From: Stenotrophomonas maltophilia D457
GTDB lineage: Bacteria; Pseudomonadota; Gammaproteobacteria; Xanthomonadales; Xanthomonadaceae
Length of the DNA stretch: 64,000 nucleotides
Assembly (NCBI RefSeq): GCF_000284595.1
Contig: NC_017671.1
Span: forward strand, 331,001-395,000
Direction: 5' to 3'
In this document: piece by piece, positions 33,845 to 43,073 of the stretch
Layout of the letters: the number at the start of each line of letters is the position of its first letter
Numbering within the stretch: the first letter of the stretch is position 1
Program-made: the position numbers and the translations under genes
Notes under the pieces: model-generated
Told to the model about the DNA's origin: nothing
The model's database searches: none
The model's input: only the letters and a program-made list of their open reading frames with translations

Positions 33845-34234
33845 TTACTCGCCCTGGTACTGCTTCTCTTCCACCAGTGCAGAACCGGCCACGCGGTTGA
33901 TCTCGTTCTTCACCTGCACGCGCTCGCCATTGGTGCCATAGACACCGCGTGCCAGCTGGATGAATGCATCATCGAACACCTGGGCCGCTTCCTTGTCGCG
34001 CAGCTGGTCCTGGATGTCCCACATACGCTCGTTGATCGCCTTCAACTGCTGCTGCAGCGCGGCCAGGGCCGGCTGTGCCTGCAGCTGCTGCTGCAACAGG
34101 GGCAGCAGGCCGTCCAGCTCGGTGCGCACGTTGGCCAGCTTGGCGGCATCGTCGATGCGCTCGGCCTTGATCTGGAGAATGGTGATCTTGTCGATCAGCT
34201 CGCCGATCGATACCGGGGTCAGGATGGCGTCCAC
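33845..34234 (-). CDS. DUF6165-family protein
   Basis: 129 residues from GTG 34234, with AGGAA about nine bases upstream. The start VDAILTPVSIGELIDKITIL, then KAERIDDAAKLANVRTEL, is characteristic of DUF6165. The rest is helical and charged with a Gln/Leu coil (LLPLLQQQLQAQPALAALQQ). Upstream frame extension overlaps the promoter area of the next gene and is not used. Function is unknown; family members often sit near polysaccharide or LPS genes, but not here. It converges with the response regulator gene (gap of six bases). Confidence 0.82.
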   Translation of the reverse strand: MDAILTPVSIGELIDKITILQIKAERIDDAAKLANVRTELDGLLPLLQQQLQAQPALAALQQQLKAINERMWDIQDQLRDKEAAQVFDDAFIQLARGVYGTNGERVQVKNEINRVAGSALVEEKQYQGE

Positions 34235-34412
34235 GCGGTTGGTTCCTGGAAACAGGGCGCCATGATACCGCGCCGCTGGCGCATGGCCCCGATCCACGGG
34301 ATTTACGCCGAATTTGCGCCGCGGGCCGGGCCGCACCCTCGATCCGTTACGGCCACGCGCTGGACACTGCCGTCCCGGCGGCGTGACCGCCTTCGACGAG
34401 GAACACAGTGCA

Positions 34413-35111
34413 GTGAACAGCAAGGGGACGATGGCGGCGGTGGTGGCCGCCCTGGCAGGGCTGCTTGGCATGGGCAGCGCGCAGGCACAGGTGCAGGTCA
34501 GTGGCAGTGCGGCCTTGACCAGTGACTACGTGTGGCGCGGCAGCTCGCAGAGCGATGGTGACCCGGCGGTGCAAGCCGGCGCGAAGATCTCGATCCCATC
34601 GGGCTGGTACGCCAGCGTGTGGGGGTCCAACGTCTGGTTCAAGCCGGACAATGGCGCGCGCAGCGAGTTCGACCTGGTGGCGGGCTGGTCCGGCGCGCTG
34701 GCACCGGACTGGACGCTGGATGCGAACCTGACCCGCTATGTGTATCCGGGTACCGGTCGTGCGCTGGACTGGACCGAACTCAACACCACCGTGACCTGGA
34801 AGCAGCGCGCCTGGCTGCAGGTCGCGCATTCCAACGATGCGTTGGCCGGTGGCCATCGCGGAACCTATGCCCAGCTGGGCGTGCGTGTGCCGCTGCACGA
34901 ACGCGTCCGCCTGGAAGCAGCGGTGGGCCAGTACTGGCTGGCCACCGCGCAGGGCCCGGATTACCTGCATGGCCAGCTCAGTGCCATTGCCACGCTGACT
35001 CCGGCATGGGAGCTGCGCGCCACCGTGCATGACACCGACAGCGCGGCCAAGCGACTGTTCCCGGGCAATGCCGGTGGACGCTGGGAGCTGGCGCTGCAGG
35101 GCAGCTTCTAG
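34413..35111 (+). CDS. TorF-family putative porin
   Basis: 232 residues from GTG 34413 (VNSKGTMAAVVAALAGLLGM), which gives a signal peptide with a Lys; ATG 34431 is an alternative. Cleavage is after AQA, before QVQVSGSAALTSDYVWRGSS. That last string is the start of the Gcw_chp/TorF porin family. The remainder is beta-barrel-like, ending LALQGSF with a terminal Phe. It sits in the outer membrane and should pass small solutes; no specific substrate is known. Its TAG stop (35109-35111) shares a CTAG with the stop of the MFS gene on the other strand. Confidence 0.8.
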   Translation: MNSKGTMAAVVAALAGLLGMGSAQAQVQVSGSAALTSDYVWRGSSQSDGDPAVQAGAKISIPSGWYASVWGSNVWFKPDNGARSEFDLVAGWSGALAPDWTLDANLTRYVYPGTGRALDWTELNTTVTWKQRAWLQVAHSNDALAGGHRGTYAQLGVRVPLHERVRLEAAVGQYWLATAQGPDYLHGQLSAIATLTPAWELRATVHDTDSAAKRLFPGNAGGRWELALQGSF

Positions 35112-36349
35112 TTCGACGATGCCGCCTGGCGCGCGCGCAGCGCGCCGGGCAGCCACAGCAGCAGGGCCAGCACGGCCACGGCGGCACCGGCCACGCAGAC
35201 GCCGGTCCAACCGTAGCGCTGGTAGACCTGCGCCGACAGCAGCGAACCCAGCGAGCCGCCGATGAAGTAGCCGGTCATGTAGCCGGCATTGAGGCGGTTG
35301 CGCGCCGCGGGCTGCAGCGCATAGATCAGGTTCTGGTTGCTGACGTGCAGCAGCTGTGCGGCCAGGTCCAGCACCACCACGCCGATCAGCAGCGCCAGCA
35401 GCGAGTGGGCCGACAGCCCCAGTGGCAGCCACGACAGCAGCAACAGCACCAGCGCGATGGCAGTGGCGCGTCCGGTCTGGCCGCGGTCGGACATGCGCCC
35501 GGCCAGGCCGGCCGCCAGCGTGCCGGCTGCACCGACCAGCCCGAACAGGCCGATGGTGGCATCGCTGTAGGCGTAAGGTGGCTGCGCCAGCAGGAACGCG
35601 AGCGGGGTCCAGAAAATCGCGAACATGGCAAAGCTGCAGGCACCCAGCAGGGTGCGCTGGCGCAGCACCGGCTCCTGCACGAACAGCACGCCGATCGAGC
35701 GCAGCAAGGCGAAATAGCCCAGGCCGGCGCTGTGGTGGAATCGTGGCAGGCCGCGCTGCAATGCCAGTGCGGTCAGCACCAGGGTGCCGGCAGCGATGGC
35801 ATACACCAGGCGCCAGTCACCCAGGCTGGACAGCAGGCCGGCCACGGTACGCGCCAGCAGGATGCCCAGCAGCAGGCCACTCATCAGCGTGCCGACCACG
35901 CGGCCACGATGTTCCGGCGCGGCCAGCGTGGCCGCGAACGGCACCAGCACCTGTGCCACCACCGAAAACAGTCCGGTGATCGCGGTCCCGACCAGCAGCC
36001 AGGCCAGCGACGGCGCGCAGGCACTGATCACCAGGCCACCGGCCGACAGCAGGCTCATCACCACGATCAAGCGGCGGCGCTCGAACAGGTCACCCAGTGG
36101 CACCAGCAGGATCAGTCCGGCGGCATAGCTCAGCTGTGCTGCGGTAACCACCATGCCGACCTGGCCGAACGGCACGCCGAAGGCATCTGCGATGGTGTGC
36201 AGCAGCGGTTGCGCATAGTAGTTGCTGGCCACGGCCACGCCGGTGGCGACCGACATCAGCAGCACCTGCCAGCGGTGCAGAGGGGGAAGGGACGGGCTCA
36301 CGCGGTGTTCCAGGAAGCGGGGTGCACAGTGTCCGCCTGCTGCGGTCAT
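35108..36349 (-). CDS. MFS transporter (sugar-efflux/AraJ-like branch)
   Basis: 413 residues from ATG 36349 (a GTG-type start some 16 residues later, VSPSLPPLHRWQV, is possible). Twelve hydrophobic segments. SNYYAQPLLHTIADAFGVPF in helix 1 and PLGDLFERRRLIVVMSLL between helices 2 and 3 mark the MFS. Near the C-terminus NAGYMTGYFIGGSLGSLLSA. Members of this branch are often drug or metabolite exporters controlled by an adjacent LysR protein; the substrate is unknown. It is divergent from a LysR gene across 50 bases. Its stop overlaps that of the TorF-type porin. Confidence 0.85.
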   Translation of the reverse strand: MTAAGGHCAPRFLEHRVSPSLPPLHRWQVLLMSVATGVAVASNYYAQPLLHTIADAFGVPFGQVGMVVTAAQLSYAAGLILLVPLGDLFERRRLIVVMSLLSAGGLVISACAPSLAWLLVGTAITGLFSVVAQVLVPFAATLAAPEHRGRVVGTLMSGLLLGILLARTVAGLLSSLGDWRLVYAIAAGTLVLTALALQRGLPRFHHSAGLGYFALLRSIGVLFVQEPVLRQRTLLGACSFAMFAIFWTPLAFLLAQPPYAYSDATIGLFGLVGAAGTLAAGLAGRMSDRGQTGRATAIALVLLLLSWLPLGLSAHSLLALLIGVVVLDLAAQLLHVSNQNLIYALQPAARNRLNAGYMTGYFIGGSLGSLLSAQVYQRYGWTGVCVAGAAVAVLALLLWLPGALRARQAASSN

Positions 36350-36372
36350 GATGGAAATGAATCATCATCATC

Positions 36373-36391
36373 CTTGTCATCTGAAAACAAG
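36373..36391. promoter_or_regulatory. Candidate LysR operator CTTGT-N9-ACAAG
   Basis: The interrupted palindrome CTTGT CATCTGAAA ACAAG lies in the 50-base gap between the MFS gene and the LysR gene, nine bases before the LysR start. It contains a T-N11-A arrangement and is a likely autoregulatory site. Also present just upstream are ATCATCATCATCC repeats. Confidence 0.5.
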
Positions 36392-36399
36392 ATAGCTGG

Positions 36400-37287
36400 A
36401 TGAACCTCAAGCAGCTCGAGTTTGCCGTCGCCCTGGCCGAGGAGGGCAATTTCACCCGTGCCGCCGAGCGCTGCCACGTGGTGCAGTCCGCGCTCAGCCA
36501 CCAGATCGCCCACCTGGAACAGGAACTGGGTGCCACACTGTTCGAGCGCCTGCCACGCCAGGTGCGGGCTACCGCCGCCGGCGAGGCGTTGCTGGTGCAC
36601 GCACGCCAGGTGCTGGCCAGCCTGCGCCACCTGCGCGCCGACGTGGCCGCCGTCAGTGGCGAAGTGCGTGGCCTGCTGGCCATCGGGCAGATTTCTTCGC
36701 TGACCGACATCGACGTCGTGGCGATGCTGGCGGCCTTCCAGCGGGTGCACCCACAGGTGGAGTTCCAGCTGCGCGTGGACAAGAGCGAAGACCTGATCGC
36801 ACAGGTGCAGTCGCGCGCGCTGGATGTGGCACTGGTCGGCCTGGCGCCGTCGGCAGCGCTGGATGGCGTCTGCCACCAGGTGCTGCAGGAGGAGGATCTG
36901 GTAGCGGTACTGGCGCCGTCGCACCGGCTCGCCGGGCGCACGCGGTTGCCATTGACCGCACTGCAGGATGAAGCGCTGGTCGACTTCCCGCGCGGTACCG
37001 GTGCGCGCCGGCAGACCGACGATGCCTTCGCCGCCGCTGGCCTGCCGCACACGGTGCGTTTCGAGGTCAACCTGATGGAACTGGTCGAGCGCTTCGTCCG
37101 CCACGGATTGGCGGTCGGCATCGTGCCGGCGTTGATCGCCGAAGGTTTCCAGGGCGTGGTTCAGATTCCACTGCAGCCGACCCCGACCCGGCGCGTACAC
37201 CTGGTCTGGCAGCGGCTGCCGACGCCGGCCGCGCGCGCCTTCGTCGAGGCCGTGCTCAGCCGCGCAGGCGCAGGCTCAGGCCCTTGA
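36400..37287 (+). CDS. LysR-family transcriptional regulator
   Basis: 295 residues. The N-terminal winged HTH (MNLKQLEFAVALAEEGNFTR, AAERCHVVQSALSHQIAHLE) is typical and the effector domain spans about 90-290 (LAIGQISSLTDIDVVAMLAA, ALVGLAPSAALDG, VRHGLAVGIVPALIAEGF). It should bind DNA as a tetramer in response to a small ligand. The likely target is the divergent MFS gene. Its 3' end overlaps the end of yehS by 32 bases on the other strand. Confidence 0.9.
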   Translation: MNLKQLEFAVALAEEGNFTRAAERCHVVQSALSHQIAHLEQELGATLFERLPRQVRATAAGEALLVHARQVLASLRHLRADVAAVSGEVRGLLAIGQISSLTDIDVVAMLAAFQRVHPQVEFQLRVDKSEDLIAQVQSRALDVALVGLAPSAALDGVCHQVLQEEDLVAVLAPSHRLAGRTRLPLTALQDEALVDFPRGTGARRQTDDAFAAAGLPHTVRFEVNLMELVERFVRHGLAVGIVPALIAEGFQGVVQIPLQPTPTRRVHLVWQRLPTPAARAFVEAVLSRAGAGSGP

Positions 37288-37723
37288 GGAAGTTGCGCAG
37301 CATCTGGTCCAGGCAGCGCCGGTAGTTGGTGTGCCCGGGCTGGCGGAACAACGCACCGACTTCCGACTTGGACACGTTGAAGCCGGCGCTGGCGAAGATC
37401 TCCATCAGGTCCACGTCGCGCAGCTGGAAGGCCACGCGCAGCTTCTTCAGCACCAGGTTGTTGTCGATGCGGGTTTCCACCGCACGCTGCGGCTGGCTCT
37501 CGTCGCGACCGCGCAGGTGCACGATCAGGCCATCGAGGAAGTGCGCCAGTGCGCTGTCGTTCATCGCCTCGAAACCGGCTTCGTCCTCGCGGCGCAGCCA
37601 GGCCTTCACCTGCTCGGTATCCACGGCGAAGGCCGGGTCGGCCATCTGGCACAGGGTGACCACGTGCTGGTCACCCAGGTCCAGGGAGTAGCGCACGCTG
37701 CGCAGGACATCATTGTTGATCAT
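37256..37723 (-). CDS. yehS: DUF1456-family protein YehS
   Basis: 155 residues from ATG 37723. Two DUF1456 repeats are visible: MINNDVLRSVRYSLDLGDQH with AWLRREDEAGFEAM, and INNLVLKKLRVAFQLRD-like with FNVSKSEVGALFRQPGHTNY. It follows E. coli YehS along its length. The function is not established; it is a small helical cytoplasmic protein. Transcription converges on the LysR gene with a 32-base overlap. Confidence 0.88.
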   Translation of the reverse strand: MINNDVLRSVRYSLDLGDQHVVTLCQMADPAFAVDTEQVKAWLRREDEAGFEAMNDSALAHFLDGLIVHLRGRDESQPQRAVETRIDNNLVLKKLRVAFQLRDVDLMEIFASAGFNVSKSEVGALFRQPGHTNYRRCLDQMLRNFLKGLSLRLRG

Positions 37724-37763
37724 GGCGCAATTGTACCGGTCACCCCGACACGTGGGGTCGCCG

Positions 37764-37806
37764 CCGGGGTCAGATCCCTTTGCTCCGCAAAGGGATCTGA
37801 CCCCGG
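37764..37806. repeat. Perfect palindrome of the GGGGTCAGATCCC family
   Basis: 20-bp arms around a TCC loop: GGGGTCAGATCCCTTTGC is mirrored by GCAAAGGGATCTGACCCC (37766-37804), extended by CC/GG on the ends. It lies between yehS and ydfG and is the same family as the two units at 7684-7776. Confidence 0.85.
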
Positions 37807-37883
37807 ATCCGGCCGATCCGGCAACACGGGTGCTGCCGGACGGTGCCAGAATGGAGATCTGGTTTTCCCCCTGGAGTTGCCTG

Positions 37884-38636
37884 ATGACCCGCACTGTCCT
37901 GATTACCGGCGCCACATCCGGCTTCGGCGCCGCCGCCGTCCACCGCTTCGCCCAGGCCGGCTGGAAAGTGATCGCCACCGGCCGCCGCGGCGAACGCCTG
38001 CAACCGCTGGTCGAGCGCTATGGCAAGGACGTGGTGCACGCCGCCGCCTTCGACATCCGCGATCCGGTGGCGATGGAGGCGGCCCTGCTGGCGCTGCCGC
38101 CGGCCTTCGGCGAGATCGACCTGCTGGTCAACAACGCCGGTCTGGCGCAGGGCACCGCACCGGCACAGAGCGCCAGGCTGTCGGACTGGACCACGATGAT
38201 CGACACCAACATCACCGCGCTGGTGACCCTGACCCACCGCCTGCTGCCGCAGCTGGTGGAGCGCAAGGGTGCGATCATCAACATCTCGTCGGTGGCCGGC
38301 GTCTACCCGTACCCGGGTGGCAACGCCTACGGTGGCACCAAGGCCTTCGTCAGCCAGTTCTCGCTGGGCCTGCGTTCGGACCTGCACGGCACCGGCGTGC
38401 GCGTGACCACGATCGAGCCGGGCATGGCCGAGACCGAGTTCACCGTGGTCCGCACCCATGGCGACCAGAATGCGTCGGACAAGCTGTACAGCGGTGCCAA
38501 TCCGATGACCGCCGAAGACATCGCCGAACAGATCTTCTGGGTGGCCACGCTGCCACCGCACCTGAACATCAATCGCCTGGAGCTGATGCCGGTCAGCCAG
38601 TCCTTCGCCGGGTTCCAGGTCGCCCGCGAGGGCTGA
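37884..38636 (+). CDS. ydfG: SDR-family NADP-dependent dehydrogenase YdfG
   Basis: 250 residues from ATG 37884 with GGAG nine bases upstream. The Rossmann nucleotide site is TGATSGFGAAAV at about 8-19. NNAG at about 84-87 and the catalytic tetrad Asn-Ser-Tyr-Lys (ISSVAGVYPYPGGNAYGGTK) follow the classical SDR pattern. It closely matches E. coli YdfG, which oxidises L-allo-threonine, serine and 3-hydroxy acids (including 3-hydroxypropionate in reverse). It is cytoplasmic and monocistronic. The repeat at 37764 lies in its upstream region. Confidence 0.9.
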   Translation: MTRTVLITGATSGFGAAAVHRFAQAGWKVIATGRRGERLQPLVERYGKDVVHAAAFDIRDPVAMEAALLALPPAFGEIDLLVNNAGLAQGTAPAQSARLSDWTTMIDTNITALVTLTHRLLPQLVERKGAIINISSVAGVYPYPGGNAYGGTKAFVSQFSLGLRSDLHGTGVRVTTIEPGMAETEFTVVRTHGDQNASDKLYSGANPMTAEDIAEQIFWVATLPPHLNINRLELMPVSQSFAGFQVAREG

Positions 38637-38642
38637 CGCCGT

Positions 38643-38665
38643 GTGTGGAGTCGAGCCATGCTCGA
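38643..38665. repeat. Degenerate SMAG-type unit (GTGGAGTCGAGC)
   Basis: AGTCGAGC-CAT-GCTCGACT stem, seven bases after the ydfG stop. GTAG has become GTGG, so the signature end is lost while the stem is intact. Confidence 0.7.
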
Positions 38666-38674
38666 CTCGGCAGA

Positions 38675-38703
38675 AACAAAAAAAGCCGGGCAATGCCCGG
38701 CTT
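38675..38703. terminator. Bidirectional terminator between ydfG and the SPOR gene
   Basis: Stem AAGCCGGGC / GCCCGGCTT (38681-38689 with 38693-38701) with A-rich flank at 38675-38682. Read on the minus strand, this gives the hairpin plus a T run and stops the SPOR transcript. On the plus strand, TTTCTTC follows, so ydfG may use it too. Confidence 0.8.
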
Positions 38704-38726
38704 TCTTCATGCAGTCCCGCAGAACG

Positions 38727-39623
38727 TCACTGCGCCTTGATGGCCATCGCCTGCAGGCCGGTGCCATCCAGCTTCTGCTTCGCTTCAGACAGTTCGCCGG
38801 CGCTGCCGTACGGCCCCATGCGCACGCGATACACGGTCTTGCCGTTGATCTGCGCCGACTCCACGCGTGCCGCCAGGCCCATCATGGCCAGCTTGGCCTT
38901 GGTGGCTTCGGCGTCGCCGGACGCACCGAAGGCACCTGCCTGCAGGATGTAGCGGGCGTTGTCGGCGGGCGCCGGTACGGCAGTGGTCGCCGGCGCGGTG
39001 GGCGCGGCTTCCGCGCGCGGAGCGGGGGCGGCGGCCGTGCTGGTCGACGCCGGTGCGGTGCTGGCCGGCGGGGTTGCCGCGGCCGGGCGCTCGCTCAGCG
39101 GTGCCGGCAGCGGACGGTTGCTCGCGGTCACCGGTGCGGTGCTGGCGACGCTGGCCGTTGCGGTCGGTGCCGGCGTGGCCGTGCTCGCCGGCGGCACCGG
39201 CTTGCCCTCCAGCGCGGCCTGCGCGCGCGACGCTTCGGCCTTGGCCCGGCGCTGGTCCTCGGCACGCGCGCTGGCGGCCAGTTCGGCGTCGGACATTTCC
39301 ACTTCCTTGCCCGGCAGCAGGGTGTAGAAGTCGTACTGCGTCGCCGCGGGCTTCTCCGGTTCGGCCGGCTTCGGCGTGGCCGGCTGCGCGGCTGGCTGGC
39401 TGCCGACATCGCTGTCTGCATCAGCAACCGGGGCCGGCTGCGCGTTCGGGTTCGGCTGCGGACCGGCGCGCAGGAAGCCGTCGCCTTCGCCCTTGAACAG
39501 GTTCGGCGCCGCCAGGAACACCACGGCGGCGATCGCCACACCGGCCACCAGCCACACCCATCCGGGTGTGCCCTGGCTGCTGCTGTTGCGTCGTGCCTGG
39601 GTTTTGCCGCGTCGTGCTGCCAT
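38727..39623 (-). CDS. SPOR-domain cell-division protein (FtsN-like)
   Basis: 298 residues from ATG 39623. A short basic cytoplasmic head (ARRGKTQARR) is followed by one membrane helix (GWVWLVAGVAIAAVVFLAAP). A long Pro/Ala/Thr-rich periplasmic linker runs from about 50 to 220. The C-terminal SPOR domain is at about 222-298 (ARYILQAGAFGASGDAEATK, VYRVRMGPYGSAGELSEAKQ). SPOR binds denuded septal peptidoglycan. The order argS then an SPOR gene is common in gammaproteobacteria, and the protein is usually called FtsN. It lies 21 bases after argS on the same strand. Confidence 0.88.
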   Translation of the reverse strand: MAARRGKTQARRNSSSQGTPGWVWLVAGVAIAAVVFLAAPNLFKGEGDGFLRAGPQPNPNAQPAPVADADSDVGSQPAAQPATPKPAEPEKPAATQYDFYTLLPGKEVEMSDAELAASARAEDQRRAKAEASRAQAALEGKPVPPASTATPAPTATASVASTAPVTASNRPLPAPLSERPAAATPPASTAPASTSTAAAPAPRAEAAPTAPATTAVPAPADNARYILQAGAFGASGDAEATKAKLAMMGLAARVESAQINGKTVYRVRMGPYGSAGELSEAKQKLDGTGLQAMAIKAQ

Positions 39624-39644
39624 GTGTACTGCGTCTCCTGATGC

Positions 39645-41333
39645 TTACATTTTTTCCGGGGCGCTCACGCCCAGGAGTTCAAGGCCGTTGGCCAGCACCT
39701 GGCGCGCCGCGCAGGCCAGGGTCAGCTTGGCGTTGCGATCGGCGGCGTCTTCCACCAGCACCGGCGTCCCGTGATACCACGTGTGGAAGGCATGCGCCAA
39801 TTCACGCAGGTACTGCGCCACCAGGTGCGGCTCCAGCGCCACGCCGGCCGCTTCCACCACTTCCGGATAGCGCGAGATCTCGTTCATCAACAGCAGCGAG
39901 GCATCGTCGGCCAGGTGGCCAAGGTTGGCCAGGCCATTGCCCTGCTCGTACACCAGGCCCTTTTCCTGCGCCTGGCGCAGCAGGCTGCAGACACGGGCGT
40001 GCGCGTACTGCACGTAGAACACCGGATTGTCGTTGCTCTGCTGGCGCGCCAGGTCGATGTCGAAGGTCAGCTGCGAATCGGGCTTGCGCGCGATCAGGAA
40101 CCAGCGGGTCGCATCGCGGCCGGCTTCTTCGATCAGGTCGCGCAGGGTGAAGTAGCTGCCGGCGCGCTTGGACAGCTTCACTTCCTCGCCGCCGCGCATG
40201 ACCGTGACCATCTGGTGCAGCACGTATTCCGGCCAGCCCTGCGGGATGCCCACTTCCATCGCCTGCAGGCCGGCGCGCACGCGCGCCAGCGAGCCGTGAT
40301 GGTCGGCGCCCAGTTCGGTGATCGCGCGCTCGTAGCCGCGCTGCCACTTGGACAGGTGGTAGGCCACGTCCGGCACGAAGTAGGTGAAGGTGCCGTCGGA
40401 CTTGCGCATCACGCGGTCCTTGTCGTCACCGAAGTCGGTGCTGCGCAGCCACAGCGCGCCGCCTTCCTCATAGGTGTGGCCGGACGCCTGCAGCTTGGCC
40501 ACCGCTTCGGCAACCTTGCCGTCGGCGTACAGCGAGCTTTCCAGGAAGTAGATGTCGAAGTCGACACCGAACGCGGCCAGGTCCAGGTTCTGCTCGTTGC
40601 GCAGGTAGGCCACGGCGAAGCGGCGGATTGCCTGCATGTCGTCCGGGTCCTTGGCGCCGACCACGGTGCTGCCTTCCAGGTCGACGCTGGCACCGGCCAT
40701 GTAGGCGCGGGCGACATCGGCGATGTACTCACCGCGGTAGCCGCCTTCCGGCCAGCCGTCCTGATCGGGTGCGACGCCCTTGATCCGCGCCTGGGTGGAC
40801 AGCGCCAGGTTCTCGATCTGCACGCCAGCGTCGTTGTAGTAGAACTCGCGCTTGGCGTTCCAGCCGTTGGCATCGAGCACGCGGGCCACGCAGTCGCCGA
40901 TCGCCGCTGCGCGGCCATGGCCGACATGCAGCGGGCCGGTCGGGTTGGCCGACACGTACTCCACGCCCACCGTGCGGCCATTGCCGGACAGGTTGCGGCC
41001 GTAGTCGTGGGCTTCCTTGATGACCGAGGCGGTTTCGCGCTGGTACGCGGCCGGGGCCAGATGGAAGTTGATGAAGCCGGGGCCGGCGATCTCGACCTTG
41101 CTGACGTCCTCGCTGCGCGGCAGCGCCTCGACCAGCGCCTGTGCCAGTGCGCGCGGATTGCTGCGCGCGGCCTTGGCCAGCAGCATCGCGGCGTTGGTGG
41201 CGAAGTCGCCGTGGTCACGGGTCTTCGGGCGCTCGACCACGAAGTCCGGCGGCAGGGAGTCGGCGGGCAGGGTGCCATTGGCGCGCAAGGCTTCGATGCC
41301 TTGGCTGATCAGGGCGCGGAGGAGATTTTTCAC
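39645..41333 (-). CDS. argS: Arginyl-tRNA synthetase
   Basis: 562 residues from GTG 41333, the length usual for xanthomonad ArgRS. The N-terminal additional domain (1-100) binds the tRNA D-loop. The class I site has HVGH at 136-139 ([13 protein letters not shown]), and the KMSKS-like motif is VKLSKRAG in the C-terminal half. The anticodon-binding DALR domain ends the protein. It joins arginine to tRNA-Arg in the cytoplasm. Downstream is the SPOR gene; radC is upstream on the same strand (gap about 110 bases). Confidence 0.96.
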   Translation of the reverse strand: MKNLLRALISQGIEALRANGTLPADSLPPDFVVERPKTRDHGDFATNAAMLLAKAARSNPRALAQALVEALPRSEDVSKVEIAGPGFINFHLAPAAYQRETASVIKEAHDYGRNLSGNGRTVGVEYVSANPTGPLHVGHGRAAAIGDCVARVLDANGWNAKREFYYNDAGVQIENLALSTQARIKGVAPDQDGWPEGGYRGEYIADVARAYMAGASVDLEGSTVVGAKDPDDMQAIRRFAVAYLRNEQNLDLAAFGVDFDIYFLESSLYADGKVAEAVAKLQASGHTYEEGGALWLRSTDFGDDKDRVMRKSDGTFTYFVPDVAYHLSKWQRGYERAITELGADHHGSLARVRAGLQAMEVGIPQGWPEYVLHQMVTVMRGGEEVKLSKRAGSYFTLRDLIEEAGRDATRWFLIARKPDSQLTFDIDLARQQSNDNPVFYVQYAHARVCSLLRQAQEKGLVYEQGNGLANLGHLADDASLLLMNEISRYPEVVEAAGVALEPHLVAQYLRELAHAFHTWYHGTPVLVEDAADRNAKLTLACAARQVLANGLELLGVSAPEKM

Positions 41334-41445
41334 GAGGCCTGCTGTGAGAATGAGCGGCGGAATCGCCCATTTTAGCGCAGATGCCCGCGCCCACGCTGAC
41401 CAGGACATGCCTGCGGGGCGCCCGCCCGGCCCTGACCAGGGCCGT

Positions 41446-42150
41446 TCAGCCGAACAGGCGCGGCTGGGGCGGGGACAGCAGGCCCCGTTCAGCAAATGAA
41501 ACGGGGCGGCCCTCGCCGACCACGAAGTGGTCGAGCAGGCGCACGTCCACCAGTGCCAGCGCCTGCTGCAGTTCATCGGTGATGCGGGTGTCGGCGCCGG
41601 AGGGCTCGGGGTCGCCGGAAGGGTGATTGTGGCTGAGGATCACCGCTGCCGCATTGTGCAGCAGGGCTCGACGCACCACCTCGCGGGGATAGACCGGGGC
41701 GGCATTGATGGTGCCCTGGAACAGTTCTTCGCAGGCGATCAGGCGGTGGCGGTTGTCCAGGAACAGCGCCATGAAGATCTCGCGGGCCTGGCCGCGCAGG
41801 CGGTGCTGCAGATAGCGGCCGACCGCAGCCGGGTTGTTGCCGACGGCCTCGCCCTGCTGAAGTTCGGCCGCCAGATAGCGGTGGGCCAGTTCCAGCCCGG
41901 CGGCCAGTGCACAGCTTCGAGCAGGGCCCAGCCCCGGCAACCGGGCCAGCTCGCGGGCCGGGCGGTCCAGCAGCACACGCAGGGGACCGTGCGCCTGCAG
42001 CAGGTCGCGCGCGGTCTGCACCGCATCGCGTCCACCGAAGCCGGAGCCGAGGAACAGTGCCAGCAGTTCTGCGTCGGACAGCGTGGCGGGGCCGCGTGCG
42101 ATCAGCTTCTCGCGGGGACGTTCCTGTTCGGGCCAGTCGTGGATGGGCAT
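41446..42150 (-). CDS. radC: RadC-family JAMM domain protein
   Basis: 234 residues from ATG 42150 ([20 protein letters not shown]). The N-terminal helix-hairpin-helix part ([11 protein letters not shown]) may bind DNA. The C-terminal JAMM metalloprotease-like motif is [16 protein letters not shown] at 172-187, with H174, H176 and D187 as zinc ligands. The family is widespread (YicR/RadC); despite the name, its role in DNA repair is doubtful. A longer frame start upstream has no ribosome-binding site. It lies between coaBC-side DNA and argS and is separate from both. Confidence 0.9.
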   Translation of the reverse strand: MPIHDWPEQERPREKLIARGPATLSDAELLALFLGSGFGGRDAVQTARDLLQAHGPLRVLLDRPARELARLPGLGPARSCALAAGLELAHRYLAAELQQGEAVGNNPAAVGRYLQHRLRGQAREIFMALFLDNRHRLIACEELFQGTINAAPVYPREVVRRALLHNAAAVILSHNHPSGDPEPSGADTRITDELQQALALVDVRLLDHFVVGEGRPVSFAERGLLSPPQPRLFG

Positions 42151-42220
42151 GCCTGCATCATCGCCAGTGGGGGCGATGCGGCCCATCAGGGCAGGACGCA
42201 TGCCCGGGTCGGCCGTTGCC

Positions 42221-42847
42221 TCAGTCGCGTCGCGACTGCAGGTAGGCGAACAGCTCCTGGTTGTTCTGCAGCCCCAGCTTGCGCTTGGCCTCGGCCTTCT
42301 GCCGGCTGATCGTCTTGGGGCTGCGGCCGCAGTGGACGGCGATGGCGTTCACTTTCAGCCCGGCGGCCAACAGGTCCAGCACTTCCTGTTCGCGGGCGGA
42401 CAGCGCCGCCGGTTCGCGCGCGAACATCAGGTCGCGCGCCTGCAGGTGGTGGCGCAGCTGCTGCGAGACGAACACCTGCCCTGCCATGGCCGCGTTCAAG
42501 GCCTGCGGCAACTCGCCGAAATCGGCGCACTTGTCGACCAGGCCGCTGACACCCTCACGCAGCAGGCCATCGAGCAGGCCGGGGTGGCGGGCGCCGGTAA
42601 GCACCACCACGGGCATGCGCGGGTGGCGTGCGCGCAGTTCAGCGATCAGTTCCGGGCCATCCGGGCCGGTGCCCGGCATGGAGAGGTCGGTCAGCACCGC
42701 GTCGCAGCCGTGGTGCTCGACCAGCTGCAGCAGCTCGGCGCCGTCACGCGCGCTGCCGACGACCTCCATCAGGTGGGTCTGCAGCACGATGCGGATGCCG
42801 TGCAGGACGACGGGATGGTCGTCGGCGATGATGATGCGCGGGTGCAC
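42221..42847 (-). CDS. NarL/FixJ-family response regulator (orphan)
   Basis: 208 residues from GTG 42847, with GAGGA seven to eight bases upstream. The receiver has [20 protein letters not shown] (acidic pair intact), phospho-acceptor Asp in [11 protein letters not shown], Thr in VVLTGARHP and Lys in LVDKCADF. The LuxR-type HTH is [20 protein letters not shown] with [18 protein letters not shown]. No kinase is adjacent. The last residues ([11 protein letters not shown]) resemble those of the other orphan regulator at 33134. It diverges from coaBC across 226 bases. Confidence 0.88.
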   Translation of the reverse strand: MHPRIIIADDHPVVLHGIRIVLQTHLMEVVGSARDGAELLQLVEHHGCDAVLTDLSMPGTGPDGPELIAELRARHPRMPVVVLTGARHPGLLDGLLREGVSGLVDKCADFGELPQALNAAMAGQVFVSQQLRHHLQARDLMFAREPAALSAREQEVLDLLAAGLKVNAIAVHCGRSPKTISRQKAEAKRKLGLQNNQELFAYLQSRRD

Positions 42848-43073
42848 GCGGAATCCTCGAAAAGCGAAGCGGCACACCTGCGGCGGCCACTGACGATTCT
42901 GCAAACGTGGCCGGCCTACAGGTATAGGAAAGTTCCGAATCGCAGTGTCTTGAACCCCGGAAGCGCTGTGGTGCAAGTCCCATCTGCTGATAGCTGCCCG
43001 CTATGTGCGCTGTGCACCGGGACATTACCGACCATCGGGTAAGCTAATGCCCTCGTTTGCACAGGAATTCCAG

